Assembly (NCBI RefSeq): GCF_016623495.1
Contig: NZ_JAEHHL010000002.1
Span: 433,150 to 497,149, forward strand
Length of the DNA: 64,000 nucleotides
Reading direction: 5' to 3'
From: Thermohalobaculum xanthum
GTDB lineage: Bacteria; Pseudomonadota; Alphaproteobacteria; Rhodobacterales; Rhodobacteraceae
Under the pieces are notes generated by a model. It did no database searches, was not told the DNA's origin, and saw only the letters and a program-made list of their open reading frames with translations. The position numbers were made by a program, and so were the translations under genes. Positions 55,390 to 63,953 of the stretch are shown here, piece by piece (position 1 is the stretch's first letter; every line of letters begins with the position of its first letter).

Positions 55390-55848
55390 ATGGACATCGA
55401 CGACTTCGACCGCCGCATCTTGCGGGAACTCCAGCGCGACGCCTCGCTGCCGGTCGAGACGATCGGCGAGCGCATCGGCCTGTCGCGCAACGCCTGCTGG
55501 CGCCGCATCCGCCGGCTGGAGGAGGAGCGGGTGATCCGCGCCCGCGTGGCACTGGTCGACCCCGAGGCGCTGGGGCTGGGGCTGACGGTGTTCATCGCGG
55601 TGCGCACCGACCAGCACGATCCGGGCTGGCTCGACGCCTTCACCCGCGCGGTGCGGGACCTGCCCGAGATCCAGGGCGTCTACCGGACCTCGGGCGACCT
55701 CGACTACCTGCTCAAGGCCCGCGTCGAGGACGTGCGCGCCTATGACCGGCTCTATCAGCGGCTGATCCGGCGGGTGGCGCTGTCGGACATCTCGGCGAGC
55801 TTCGTGATGGAGGAGATCAAGGAGACGACCGAGCTGCCGGTCGCGTGA
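55390..55848 (+). CDS. Lrp/AsnC-family transcriptional regulator
   Basis: A 152-residue regulator: helix-turn-helix in LRELQRDASLPVETIGERIG and LSRNACWRRIRRLEEERVI, then the RAM ligand domain (VFIAVRTDQHDPGWLDAF, YRTSGDLDYLLKARVEDV). Lrp-type proteins sense amino acids as octamers. The target may be the divergent DUF6356 gene or itself. The ATG at 55390 was preferred to a TTG one codon upstream. Confidence 0.92.
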   Translation: MDIDDFDRRILRELQRDASLPVETIGERIGLSRNACWRRIRRLEEERVIRARVALVDPEALGLGLTVFIAVRTDQHDPGWLDAFTRAVRDLPEIQGVYRTSGDLDYLLKARVEDVRAYDRLYQRLIRRVALSDISASFVMEEIKETTELPVA

Positions 55849-55853
55849 GCGCG

Positions 55854-58238
55854 TCAGCCCGGCGCGCCGCGCGGCCCGAGAAGGCGGAAGATCTCGACGG
55901 GGGCGTGGATGCCCTTGAGCACGAGCTCGCCCGCGGCCTCGGCCTCGAAGGCGTCCTCGACCGCGGTCCAGGCGCGCCGGCTCAGCAGGATCTCGCCATC
56001 GGCCGCGGCATCGCAGAGCCGGCTTGCGAGGTTCACCGCCGTGCCGCTGGCGGTGTAGTCGAAGCGCCCCTCGGAGCCGACCATGCCCACGGTTGCGTAG
56101 CCGAGCGAGACGCCGACGCCGAAGCCGAGGCGGTGGCCGAGGCGCTTCCAGCTTGCGCAGAGCTCCTCCATCCGCGCGCGCATCGCGATGGCGAGGCGGA
56201 GCGCGTCGCCGGCCGGGTCGTCGCAGGGCAGCGGGTCGTTGAACAGCACCATGATCCCGTCGCCCGAGCGGTGATCGACCCCTGCCCCGTGCCCGGCGAT
56301 CAGCCGGCCCATCTCCTCGTGATAGGTCTGCAGGACCTCGATCGTCTCCTCGGGCTCGGCGGTCTCGCAGAAGGCGGTGAAGCCACGGATGTCGCAGAAC
56401 AGGATGGCGAGAAGCGCGCGGTGGCTGGACAGCGCGTCGCCCTTGCCGCCCGAGACGATGGCATCGGCAACCTGGGGCGAGAGGAATCGCTTGAGCCGGC
56501 CCATCCGCTCGATCTCGTCGACCTGCTCGGCGACGCGGGTCTCGAGCGAGGCGTTGAGCGCCTGGACCTCCTCGGTCCGCGCGGCCAGCGCGCGCAGCTG
56601 GCGCGCGTTCTCGACCGCGATCGCGGCCTGGCTGGCGAAGGCGCGCGCGAGGTCGACCTGGTCGGGCGAGAAGGGATTGACCTCGCGGCGGTAGAGGACG
56701 ATCGCGCCGAGGCTGACGCCGCCCGAGATCATCGGCACCGCGAGGATCGTCCGGATGCCCTCGACCTCGACGAGGAAGACGCGGTGCTCGTTGCGCTCGC
56801 GGTAGAGGATGTCATCCGAGCAGTCGGGCAGATGCACCGCCTCGCCGGTGACCAGCGGGTTGATGGCGACGAGTTCGCTGTGCTCGATCGGCAGGTCGAA
56901 GGCGTCGAGGATCTTGGCGAACTCGGGCCGCGCGCCGGTATAGGCCGGGATCGTGACGCGCGTGCGTTCCTCGTTCGCGATCGACATGAAGGCGAGCGGC
57001 GCGTCGCAAAGCCGCTTGGCGTTCTCGAGGATCGCCTCGAAGACGGGCCGCTCGTCCGCGCGGCTGCGCGAGATCACCTCGAGGATCTCGCGCGTCGCCT
57101 GCTCGCGAGCAAGGCGGCTTTCGAGCTCGCGGAACTGGCGGACGTTCTCGACGGCGATCACGGCCTGCGAGGCAAAGGTCTCGACCAGCTCGATCTCGCG
57201 CACCGAGAACGCCTCGACGTCGGGCCTGAGCAGGGTGATCACCCCGATCACGTCGCCGTCGCGCAGCAGCGGGACGCCCAGCACGGTGCGATAGTTCCCG
57301 ATGCGCTGGTAGTCGAGGACCGTGTATTCGGGGTCGGCGAGGCAGTCCTCGAGATGGATCGTCCGGCGCTCCTGCGCCACGCGCGCGACGACCGAGGCGC
57401 GCCCCGGCAGGTGCGGGTGCTCGTCCGCGAAGCGCACGAAGGCGGCGTCGGCATTGTTCGAGGCGGCCATGTGGTAGGCGCGGTTGCGGCGCATGAACAT
57501 CACCGCATGGGTCGCCCGGCAGAGCCGCGCGGCGGTGCCGACGATGGTCTCGAACACCGGCTCGAGATCGTCGGTCGAGCGGCTGATGACGCCGAGCACG
57601 TCAGCCGTCGCCGTCTGGTGGGCGAGCGCCTCCTCGACCTCGCGGCTGCGCTCCTCGAGCGCGCGGAACCGGCGGACGCTGTCGAGCGCGATCACCGCCT
57701 GGGCGGCGAAGGTCTCGACCAGCGTGATCTGGTCCGGCGCGAACGGCGCGACCTCGCGGCGGTAGAGACCGATCGCACCCACCGCCTCGCCCTCGCGCAT
57801 CAGCGGCACGGCGAGGAAGGTGCGCATCCCCTCCATGTCGACGGCATCGACGCGCTGCGGGTCACCGGCTCGGTAGCTGTCGGTATCGGCAAGGTCCTTG
57901 ATATGAACGATTGCCCCGCCGGATATGGCGCGTGGAATCGAGGCGCCGCTGTCGAGCGCCCATTTCTTCTCGGTGCTGGCAAGCCACTCCGAGCGCGCGC
58001 CACGGCTTGCCACGAGGCGGGCGTGGCCTCGGCCCGCGCCCACGAGATAGAGCCCGGCAAAGGGCGCGTCGCACAGGCGGCACGCGCTTTCGAGGATCGC
58101 GTCGAAGACCGGACGCTCGTCGCCCGGCGAGGCGCTGATGGTCTCGAGGATGCGACGCGACGCGGCCTCGCGCTCGCGCGCCCGGCCGACGGCGCCCGCG
58201 AGACCCTCGGCAGCATTGCCCGCGCTGGTGTCCTCCAA
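55854..58238 (-). CDS. Class III nucleotide cyclase with three GAF domains
   Basis: A protein of about 794 residues: GAF domains at roughly 25-180, 200-350 and 375-530, a short coiled coil (LNASLETRVAEQVDEIERM) and a class III cyclase domain from about 590. Metal Asp are in LFCDIRGFTAFC and SGDGIMVLFND. The transition-state Asn and Arg are in AVNLASRLCD. The base-recognition Lys is replaced by His (VDHRSGDGIM), so ATP use is not assured. The start is a TTG, the first possible codon; a later start is possible. Soluble sensor; ligands unknown. Confidence 0.88.
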   Translation of the reverse strand: MEDTSAGNAAEGLAGAVGRAREREAASRRILETISASPGDERPVFDAILESACRLCDAPFAGLYLVGAGRGHARLVASRGARSEWLASTEKKWALDSGASIPRAISGGAIVHIKDLADTDSYRAGDPQRVDAVDMEGMRTFLAVPLMREGEAVGAIGLYRREVAPFAPDQITLVETFAAQAVIALDSVRRFRALEERSREVEEALAHQTATADVLGVISRSTDDLEPVFETIVGTAARLCRATHAVMFMRRNRAYHMAASNNADAAFVRFADEHPHLPGRASVVARVAQERRTIHLEDCLADPEYTVLDYQRIGNYRTVLGVPLLRDGDVIGVITLLRPDVEAFSVREIELVETFASQAVIAVENVRQFRELESRLAREQATREILEVISRSRADERPVFEAILENAKRLCDAPLAFMSIANEERTRVTIPAYTGARPEFAKILDAFDLPIEHSELVAINPLVTGEAVHLPDCSDDILYRERNEHRVFLVEVEGIRTILAVPMISGGVSLGAIVLYRREVNPFSPDQVDLARAFASQAAIAVENARQLRALAARTEEVQALNASLETRVAEQVDEIERMGRLKRFLSPQVADAIVSGGKGDALSSHRALLAILFCDIRGFTAFCETAEPEETIEVLQTYHEEMGRLIAGHGAGVDHRSGDGIMVLFNDPLPCDDPAGDALRLAIAMRARMEELCASWKRLGHRLGFGVGVSLGYATVGMVGSEGRFDYTASGTAVNLASRLCDAAADGEILLSRRAWTAVEDAFEAEAAGELVLKGIHAPVEIFRLLGPRGAPG

Positions 58239-58410
58239 GACGCGGCCCCCCGGCCCGTTCTCAATTCGGAAACCGAGGGTAGACGCGGATTGAGCGCATG
58301 ACCAGTTTCATGCCGCCGGGGAGGGGAAGCTGGTGACGGGGCCGGGCGCGCCGTCGCGGGGCCGGCCCGGGAGGCGACGCGCCTTGGTCCGTCCGGAATA
58401 TGCCCTGGGC

Positions 58411-59295
58411 TCAGCCCCCGGCCGAGACGCGCTGCGCGCGGGTGTAGCCGACCATCGACTCGGGGTAGAGCTTGACGTTCTCGATCCCCGCGATCTCGCT
58501 GAGCGCAAACCAGTTGGTCGCCGCCCAATGGCCGGTGTTGCAGAAGCTGACGACGGTGCGCCCCGGCGTCCAGCCTGCGGCCTCGGCGCGCGCGCGGATC
58601 GCGGCGGGATCGGCGTTGAGCACCCCCGGCGCGGTGAACAGCGTGTCGTGATCGAGGTTCAGGGCGCCGGCCAGCGTGCCGGCCCAGGCCGCCAGCTCGT
58701 GCTTGATCTTGCCGGTGAAAAAGTCCTCGGGCCGCGCGTCGATGAGGATTGCATCCTCGGCCCCGTCGAGCACCCGCTCGACCCCCGCGCGGTCGATCGT
58801 CCAGTCGGGCGCGAGCGCAAACTCGAAATCCGAGGGGAAGTTCGACCACTCGGCCTTCGACAGCGCGCGCCCGTCGCGGGTCCAGGCGGCCAGGCCGCCA
58901 TTGAGGATGGCGACCTGCTCGACGCCCGCGGACTTGAGCGTCCAGTAGACGCGCGCCACCGAGCCGAAATCGAGCGAGTCGCGCCCGTCATTGGTGACGA
59001 TGACCGGGATCGAGGGCTCGACGCCGGCCTCCTGCAGCAGCGCCGTGACCTTGGCGTCGTCGATCAGCTCGCCCGGGTTGTCCTCGGGGCCACGCCAGGC
59101 GTGGTAGGGCACGTTGACCGCGGTTTCGAGATGCCCCTGCGCGTAGTCCTTGACCGATCGGATGTCGATCACGACCGCGTCGGCAGCCATCAGCTCGGCA
59201 GCCTCGGCGGGGGTCACGAGCGGGCGCCAGTCGCCGGCCGCCGCGGGCGTGCCGAGCGCGAGGCTCACGGCCAGAAACATCGCGAGACGGGTCAT
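58411..59295 (-). CDS. Exported rhodanese-like sulfurtransferase, SseA type
   Basis: A 294-residue, two-domain rhodanese with a signal peptide (LAMFLAVSLALGTPAAAG). The first domain (VVIDIRSVKDYAQGHLETAV) has no active Cys. The second carries the loop SFCNTGHWAATNW with the sulfur-accepting Cys. It moves sulfane sulfur, probably in the periplasm. The CNTGHW loop differs from the CGSGVTA loop of 3-mercaptopyruvate sulfurtransferases. Divergent from the ferredoxin-ASKHA gene. Confidence 0.9.
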   Translation of the reverse strand: MTRLAMFLAVSLALGTPAAAGDWRPLVTPAEAAELMAADAVVIDIRSVKDYAQGHLETAVNVPYHAWRGPEDNPGELIDDAKVTALLQEAGVEPSIPVIVTNDGRDSLDFGSVARVYWTLKSAGVEQVAILNGGLAAWTRDGRALSKAEWSNFPSDFEFALAPDWTIDRAGVERVLDGAEDAILIDARPEDFFTGKIKHELAAWAGTLAGALNLDHDTLFTAPGVLNADPAAIRARAEAAGWTPGRTVVSFCNTGHWAATNWFALSEIAGIENVKLYPESMVGYTRAQRVSAGG

Positions 59296-59349
59296 CGGAT
59301 GACTCCTCGATATCGGGGTTTCCAAGCCAGATGGCTCCTGATATGTATT

Positions 59350-59378
59350 TTGTCAAGTTTCCATATTTTATGTGTTAT
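59350..59378 (+). promoter_or_regulatory. Candidate promoter of the ferredoxin-ASKHA gene, in an AT-rich inverted repeat
   Basis: TTGTCA and TGTTAT 17 bases apart. The -35 lies between arms ATATG (59341-59345) and CATAT (59362-59366), 16 bases apart, in the only strongly AT-rich patch of this part. It is shared with the divergent sulfurtransferase. Confidence 0.45.
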
Positions 59379-59518
59379 TTATTCTTTCCCCGAAACGACG
59401 CATCCGTGGCGGGGAATGACGCAGCCGCGCGGCACCGTTGCGCAAAAGGCGCTACATCTGCATGACGGTGTGGCGTGATGCCCGGTGCCACGCCCGTGCT
59501 GGAGCAGGAGAAACTCGG

Positions 59519-61564
59519 ATGAACGACGCCCCCCGCGACCCCCTGGTCGTCTTCACGCCCTCGGGCAAGCGAGGGCGATTCCCGATGGGCACGCCGATCC
59601 TGACCGCGGCGCGGCAGCTGGGGGTCGATCTCGATTCGGTCTGCGGCGGGCGGGGCATCTGCTCGAAGTGCCAGATCACGCCGATGTACGGCGATTTCCC
59701 CAAGCACGGCGTCACCGTGACCGAATCGGCGCTGAGCCCGTGGAACGCGGTCGAGGAGCGCTACAAGTCGAAGCGCGGCCTGATCGACGGACGCCGCCTG
59801 GGCTGCCAGGCCGCCGTGCAGGGCGATGTCGTGGTGGACGTGCCGCCCGAGAGCCAGGTCCACAAGCAGGTGGTGCGCAAGCGCGCCGAGGCGCGCGAGA
59901 TCGTCATGGACCCGGCCACCCGCCTCTACTACGTCGAGGTCGTCGAGCCCGACATGCACAACCCGCGCGGCGACCTCGAGCGCTTGATGGACGCGCTGAA
60001 GCACCAGTGGGGGCTCGAGGGCCTGACCTGCGACCTGCGCGCCCTGCAGGTGCTGCAGCCGGTGCTGCGCGAAGGCAAGTGGCAGATCACCGTCGCCATC
60101 CACTTCGGCCATCGCCGCTCGACGGGCCGGATCATCCATGCCTGGCCCGGCTTCCACGAGGGCTCGATCTACGGCATCGCGGTCGATGTCGGCTCGACCA
60201 CCATCGCCTGCCACCTGTGCGACCTGCAATCGGGTGACGTCCTGGCCTCGTCGGGCCTCATGAACCCGCAGATCCGGTTCGGCGAGGACCTGATGAGCCG
60301 GGTCTCCTACTCGATGATGCATCCCGGCGGTCACCGCGAGATGACGGCGGCGGTGCGCGAGGCGCTCAACACGCTGATCGGCCAGGTGGCCGAGGAGGCA
60401 GGCGTCGCGCGCGAGCTGATCGTCGAGGGCGTGCTGGTCGGCAACCCGGTGATGCACCACCTGCTGCTGGGCATCGACCCGGTCGAGCTCGGGGGCGCAC
60501 CCTTCGCGCTGGCGACCTCGGACGCGATCACGCTGTGGTCGGCCGAGCTCGACCTGCGCATGCATCCGGGCGCGCGGCTCTACATCCTGCCCTGCATCGC
60601 CGGTCATGTCGGCGCCGACGCCGCCGCCGTGGCGCTGAGCGAGAGCCCGCACCAGCAGGACGAGCTGATGCTGGTCGTGGACGTGGGCACCAATGCCGAG
60701 ATCCTGCTCGGCAACCGCAAGCACGTGCTGGCCTGCTCGTCGCCGACGGGACCGGCCTTCGAGGGGGCGCAGATCTCCTCGGGCCAGCGCGCGGCGCCAG
60801 GCGCGATCGAGCGGGTGCGCATCGACCCCGCGACCCGGGAGCCGCGCTTCCGCGTCATCGGCTGCGAGCTCTGGTCCAACGAGCTGGGCTTCGCCGAGGC
60901 AGTGGGCACCGGCGTAACCGGGATCTGCGGCTCGGGCATCATCGAGGTGATCGCCGAGATGCGCCTCGCCGGGATCATCGATGAAGACGGCGCGATCGGC
61001 TCGGCCGAGGCGGTTGGCTCGGAGCGGCTGATCCAGGAGGGTCGGACCTGGTCCTACGTGCTCTGGGACGGCCGGCCCGAGGGCGGGCCGCTGATCTCGG
61101 TCACGCAGAACGACGTGCGCGCGATCCAGCTTGCCAAGGCCGCGCTCTATGCCGGCGCGCGGCTGCTGATGGACCAGATGGGGGTCGAGAGCGTCGACCG
61201 CGTGGTCCTGGCCGGCGCCTTCGGCGCGCATATCTCGCCGCTCCACGCCATGGTGCTCGGAATGATCCCCGACTGCCCGCTGGACAAGGTGTCCTCGGCC
61301 GGCAACGCGGCCGGGACGGGATCACGCATCGCGCTGCTCAATTCCGGCGCGCGGCGCGAGATCGAGGCGGTGGTGCGCGAGATCGAGAAGGTCGAAACCG
61401 CCGTCGAGCCGCGCTTCCAGGAGCATTTCATCAACGCCATGGCCGTGCCGCACAAGACCGCAGGCTTCCCGAACCTGGAAACGCTGGTGAACCTCCCGGC
61501 CGTCAGGTTCGAACAGGGCGGCGGCGACGAGGGCGCCCGGCGGCGGCGGCGCGCGCGCGGCTGA
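59519..61564 (+). CDS. Ferredoxin-ASKHA protein, corrinoid-activation (RamA/COG3894) type
   Basis: A 681-residue protein with an N-terminal 2Fe-2S ferredoxin-like domain (SVCGGRGICSKCQITP and LGCQAAV, four Cys) and a long C-terminal DUF4445/ASKHA ATPase region (YGIAVDVGSTTIACHL, MLVVDVGTNAEILLGN, VVLAGAFGAHISPLHAMV). Homologues reduce inactive Co(II) corrinoid proteins to Co(I) using ATP, for methyltransferases acting on methylamines or glycine betaine. No such methyltransferase or corrinoid gene is in the window. The start at 59519 has AGGAG nine bases before it. Confidence 0.9.
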   Translation: MNDAPRDPLVVFTPSGKRGRFPMGTPILTAARQLGVDLDSVCGGRGICSKCQITPMYGDFPKHGVTVTESALSPWNAVEERYKSKRGLIDGRRLGCQAAVQGDVVVDVPPESQVHKQVVRKRAEAREIVMDPATRLYYVEVVEPDMHNPRGDLERLMDALKHQWGLEGLTCDLRALQVLQPVLREGKWQITVAIHFGHRRSTGRIIHAWPGFHEGSIYGIAVDVGSTTIACHLCDLQSGDVLASSGLMNPQIRFGEDLMSRVSYSMMHPGGHREMTAAVREALNTLIGQVAEEAGVARELIVEGVLVGNPVMHHLLLGIDPVELGGAPFALATSDAITLWSAELDLRMHPGARLYILPCIAGHVGADAAAVALSESPHQQDELMLVVDVGTNAEILLGNRKHVLACSSPTGPAFEGAQISSGQRAAPGAIERVRIDPATREPRFRVIGCELWSNELGFAEAVGTGVTGICGSGIIEVIAEMRLAGIIDEDGAIGSAEAVGSERLIQEGRTWSYVLWDGRPEGGPLISVTQNDVRAIQLAKAALYAGARLLMDQMGVESVDRVVLAGAFGAHISPLHAMVLGMIPDCPLDKVSSAGNAAGTGSRIALLNSGARREIEAVVREIEKVETAVEPRFQEHFINAMAVPHKTAGFPNLETLVNLPAVRFEQGGGDEGARRRRRARG

Positions 61565-61651
61565 GCCAAGCCGCAACCGCTCCGCGGCCGCGCTTTGCGC
61601 GGCGCTCCGCTTGCCCTAGGCTCGGCAGGTCGACCGAGCCAGGGGGTGAGC

Positions 61652-62203
61652 ATGCGCGAACAGCCCGAGCGCCCGATCTTCGGGCCCGAGGACCCGCGCC
61701 TCGACCCGCCGAACCCGCCCGAGGTGAGCCATGCGCGCTCGCTGGCCAAGGCAATCTCGTGGCGCGTGGTCGGCACCATCGACACTTTGGTGCTGAGCTT
61801 CCTCATCTTGACCTTCCTCGCACCGCTGTTCGGCCATGACGCCGGCACTCACGCCGAAACGGCCCAGACGGCGACCTTGATCGCGCTGACCGAGGTCGCC
61901 ACCAAGATGCTGCTCTATTTCCTGCACGAGCGGGGCTGGGAGCGGCTTCGCTGGGACGTGAGCGTGGACGAGGAAGGCCACCGCAAGGACGGCCCGAGCC
62001 GGTCAGGGGTAAAGACCGCAACCTGGCGGGTGCTGGCGAGCCTCGACACCATGATCCTGGCGCTGATCTTCACCGGGAACCTGGGAACGGCGGTCTCGAT
62101 CGGCGGCTTCGAGGTGATCACCAAGCTGGTGCTCTACTACTTCCACGAGCGCGCCTGGGCCCACATCCGCTGGGGCATCGTGGCCAAACCGGCCCAAGGC
62201 TGA
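61652..62203 (+). CDS. DUF2061 membrane protein with two repeats
   Basis: A 183-residue protein with two DUF2061 units: SLAKAISWRVVGTIDTLVLS and, after residue 105, TWRVLASLDTMILALIFTG, each followed by a hydrophobic helix and a YF-HER-W motif (LLYFLHERGWERLRW, LYYFHERAWAHIRW). The tandem form suggests gene duplication. Members are membrane proteins of unknown function. The start was set by the family N-terminus. Confidence 0.88.
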   Translation: MREQPERPIFGPEDPRLDPPNPPEVSHARSLAKAISWRVVGTIDTLVLSFLILTFLAPLFGHDAGTHAETAQTATLIALTEVATKMLLYFLHERGWERLRWDVSVDEEGHRKDGPSRSGVKTATWRVLASLDTMILALIFTGNLGTAVSIGGFEVITKLVLYYFHERAWAHIRWGIVAKPAQG

Positions 62204-62252
62204 AGGGCGCGGGGAAAGCGACAGCCTCTGGGCGCGCCGGCGCAAGCCGGGC

Positions 62253-62951
62253 TCAGGCGGCGCGCAACAGCCCCAGCAAGCGCGCGGCATGGCCGAAATC
62301 GGCCTCGCGCCGGCATGCCTGGGCCGCGGCTTCCTCGTCCTCGCCCCATTCCCGGATGTTCCAGGCCTCTTCGATGCGGCTGAGCCGCCAAGCCTCGGGC
62401 GCGTCGAGCCAGCCGTGGCTGACGGCGAGGCCGAGCACGAGGCTCCCCGAGAGGGTGACGAGCTCGTGGAGCGCGGTCAGTTCCCAGGGGTCATGCGCGT
62501 CGACGGCGCGGGCGAGGGCCGCGACGGCGGCGGGGTCCTGCGCGACATGCATGACCCCCTCGCCCGGCAGCAGCCGCGCGCCCAGCGCCTCGTCTGCCCA
62601 GTCGAGCATCGGGTCCCAGCCCGCCGCCTGCTGGTCGGCCAGCTCGGGCGGGAAGGGCGCGCGGTAGCAAAGCAGGTCGGTCTCGCCGAAGGCGGCGATC
62701 GCCTTCGCCACCTCGCGCCGTGCTGCGATCACGCGGTCGATGGTCGAGTTCGCCGCGCGGGTGAGCGGCATCTCGGCCGGACGCACCTCGTCGCCCTGCG
62801 CACTCCACTCGGCAGCCACCGCCTCGGCAAGCGCCCGGGTCGGCAGGATCATCGGCGCCTTGGCGGGCGTGCGCACGGGGCGGGCATCGAGGCGCACCTC
62901 GAACCCGCCCTCGACCTCATGCGGCCGGGCCTCTTTCCAGAAGCGCTTCAC
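62253..62951 (-). CDS. ATP12-family F1-ATPase assembly chaperone
   Basis: A 232-residue chaperone (KRFWKEARPHEVEGGFEV and LDARPVRTPAKAPM) that helps assemble the alpha subunit of F1 in alphaproteobacteria and mitochondria. Typical are LTRAANSTIDRV and DLLCYRAPFPPELADQQ. It overlaps the HAD gene by four bases (ATGA), so the two are coupled. The DUF1476 inhibitor of the same enzyme is in this window. Confidence 0.93.
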   Translation of the reverse strand: MKRFWKEARPHEVEGGFEVRLDARPVRTPAKAPMILPTRALAEAVAAEWSAQGDEVRPAEMPLTRAANSTIDRVIAARREVAKAIAAFGETDLLCYRAPFPPELADQQAAGWDPMLDWADEALGARLLPGEGVMHVAQDPAAVAALARAVDAHDPWELTALHELVTLSGSLVLGLAVSHGWLDAPEAWRLSRIEEAWNIREWGEDEEAAAQACRREADFGHAARLLGLLRAA

Positions 62952-63640
62952 GCCGTCTCGAGCATCGCGTGGAGCGTGCCGTCGAGCGCCGCAAAATCGT
63001 CGACGATCACTTCGGCCCCCGCCATCGCCAGCCTCTCGCGCGCATGGTAGCCCCAGGCCACCCCGACCGCGCGCGCGCCCGCCGCGCGGGCCATGGCGAT
63101 GTCGTACTCGGTGTCGCCGACCATGACCGCGCGGCGCGGATCGACGCCGGTGGCCGCGAGGCAGTTCAGCACCATCCCCGGATGCGGCTTCGACGGCGCG
63201 TCGTCCGCCGTTTGCGTGCCGACGAAGAAGCGCCGCAGATCGTGGCTGTCGAGCATGTGGTCGAGCCCGCGGCGCGCTTTGCCCGTGGCGATCGACAGAA
63301 GCCAGCCATCGGCGTCGAGGCGCTCGATCGCGTCCCGCGCGCCCGGGTAGAAGGGTGCATGCGCCTCGCCGCCGGTCTGGCGGCGAAGCTCGACGAAGCT
63401 CTCCTTGTAGTGATGCACGAGGCCGTCGACCGTGTCGGGCGAGGCGTCGGGGATCAGCACCATCATCGCCTCGGGCAGCGAGAGCCCGACGATGCCGAGC
63501 GTCTGCTCGCGCGCGGGCGCGGGCCGGCCGACCTGCGCGAAGGCGCGGTCCATCGCGGCGACGATGAAGTTCTGGCTATCGATCAGCGTGCCGTCGACGT
63601 CGAAGATCACGAGTCTGAGCGCATCATCCGGGCGTCGCAT
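62948..63640 (-). CDS. HAD-IA family phosphatase, phosphoglycolate phosphatase-like
   Basis: A 230-residue hydrolase with motif I LVIFDVDGTLIDSQ, motif II/III around ATGKARRG and KPHPGMV, and motif IV VMVGDTEYDIAMARAAG. The cap domain is of the Gph/PGPase type. The substrate could be phosphoglycolate or another sugar phosphate. The first gene of a unit with the ATP12 chaperone. Confidence 0.88.
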   Translation of the reverse strand: MRRPDDALRLVIFDVDGTLIDSQNFIVAAMDRAFAQVGRPAPAREQTLGIVGLSLPEAMMVLIPDASPDTVDGLVHHYKESFVELRRQTGGEAHAPFYPGARDAIERLDADGWLLSIATGKARRGLDHMLDSHDLRRFFVGTQTADDAPSKPHPGMVLNCLAATGVDPRRAVMVGDTEYDIAMARAAGARAVGVAWGYHARERLAMAGAEVIVDDFAALDGTLHAMLETA

Positions 63641-63816
63641 CGCGGGAAAGGCCTTCTGGTGCTACCGGCGGCCCGAACTGGCGCCGGGCGGTTTCATGCT
63701 TGCGCGACCGGGCACGTCGTGCGCAGCCGGGCCGCCCCTGCGCCGTCTGCGCCGTCTGCGCCACGCCCTGCCCCACATCGGGAATGTGCGGCCGCCGTTG
63801 CGTTGTCACGTCACAG
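63641..63816. other. Non-coding spacer before the tRNA-Gly repeats
   Basis: No gene on either strand is supported. With the next 140 bases (tRNA-derived repeats and the short stretch between them) it forms a 360-base non-coding right end of the window. GC-rich, with short repeats of GCCGTCTGC near 63745 but no clear hairpin. Confidence 0.5.
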
Positions 63817-63860
63817 TGGAGCGGGTGGTGGGAATCGAACCCACGCGTTCAGCTTGGAAG
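63817..63860 (-). repeat. Copy 1 of a 44-bp direct repeat: 3' half of tRNA-Gly(UCC)
   Basis: Identical to the anticodon-loop-to-CCA portion of the tRNA at the window end (second copy at 63954-63997). Upstream of it on the minus strand the expected tRNA 5' half is absent: the sequence diverges sharply to one with a hairpin-like TGGGCA/TGCCCA pair (63866-63879). This is the layout of an attachment-site remnant, not of a gene. Confidence 0.85.
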
Positions 63861-63953
63861 TCTCGTGGGCACATGCCCATTTCATCCAATCTTTCAGCGC
63901 GTTACCCCTACCCATTCCTTACCTTTGCAGGTGGTTTGTCGGCTCTTTTTTCT

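Noticed and set aside
55845..58301. An 818-residue rightward open frame antisense to the cyclase
   Set aside because: A third-position GC artefact. The leftward frame has clear GAF and cyclase motifs; the antisense one has no recognisable domain.
59375..61246. A 623-residue leftward frame across the ferredoxin-ASKHA gene
   Set aside because: Compositional shadow: no domain, and the rightward protein has strong motifs along its full length.
63817..63860. A second complete tRNA-Gly gene
   Set aside because: Only the 3' half is present; the sequence where the D arm and 5' acceptor should be does not fit a tRNA.
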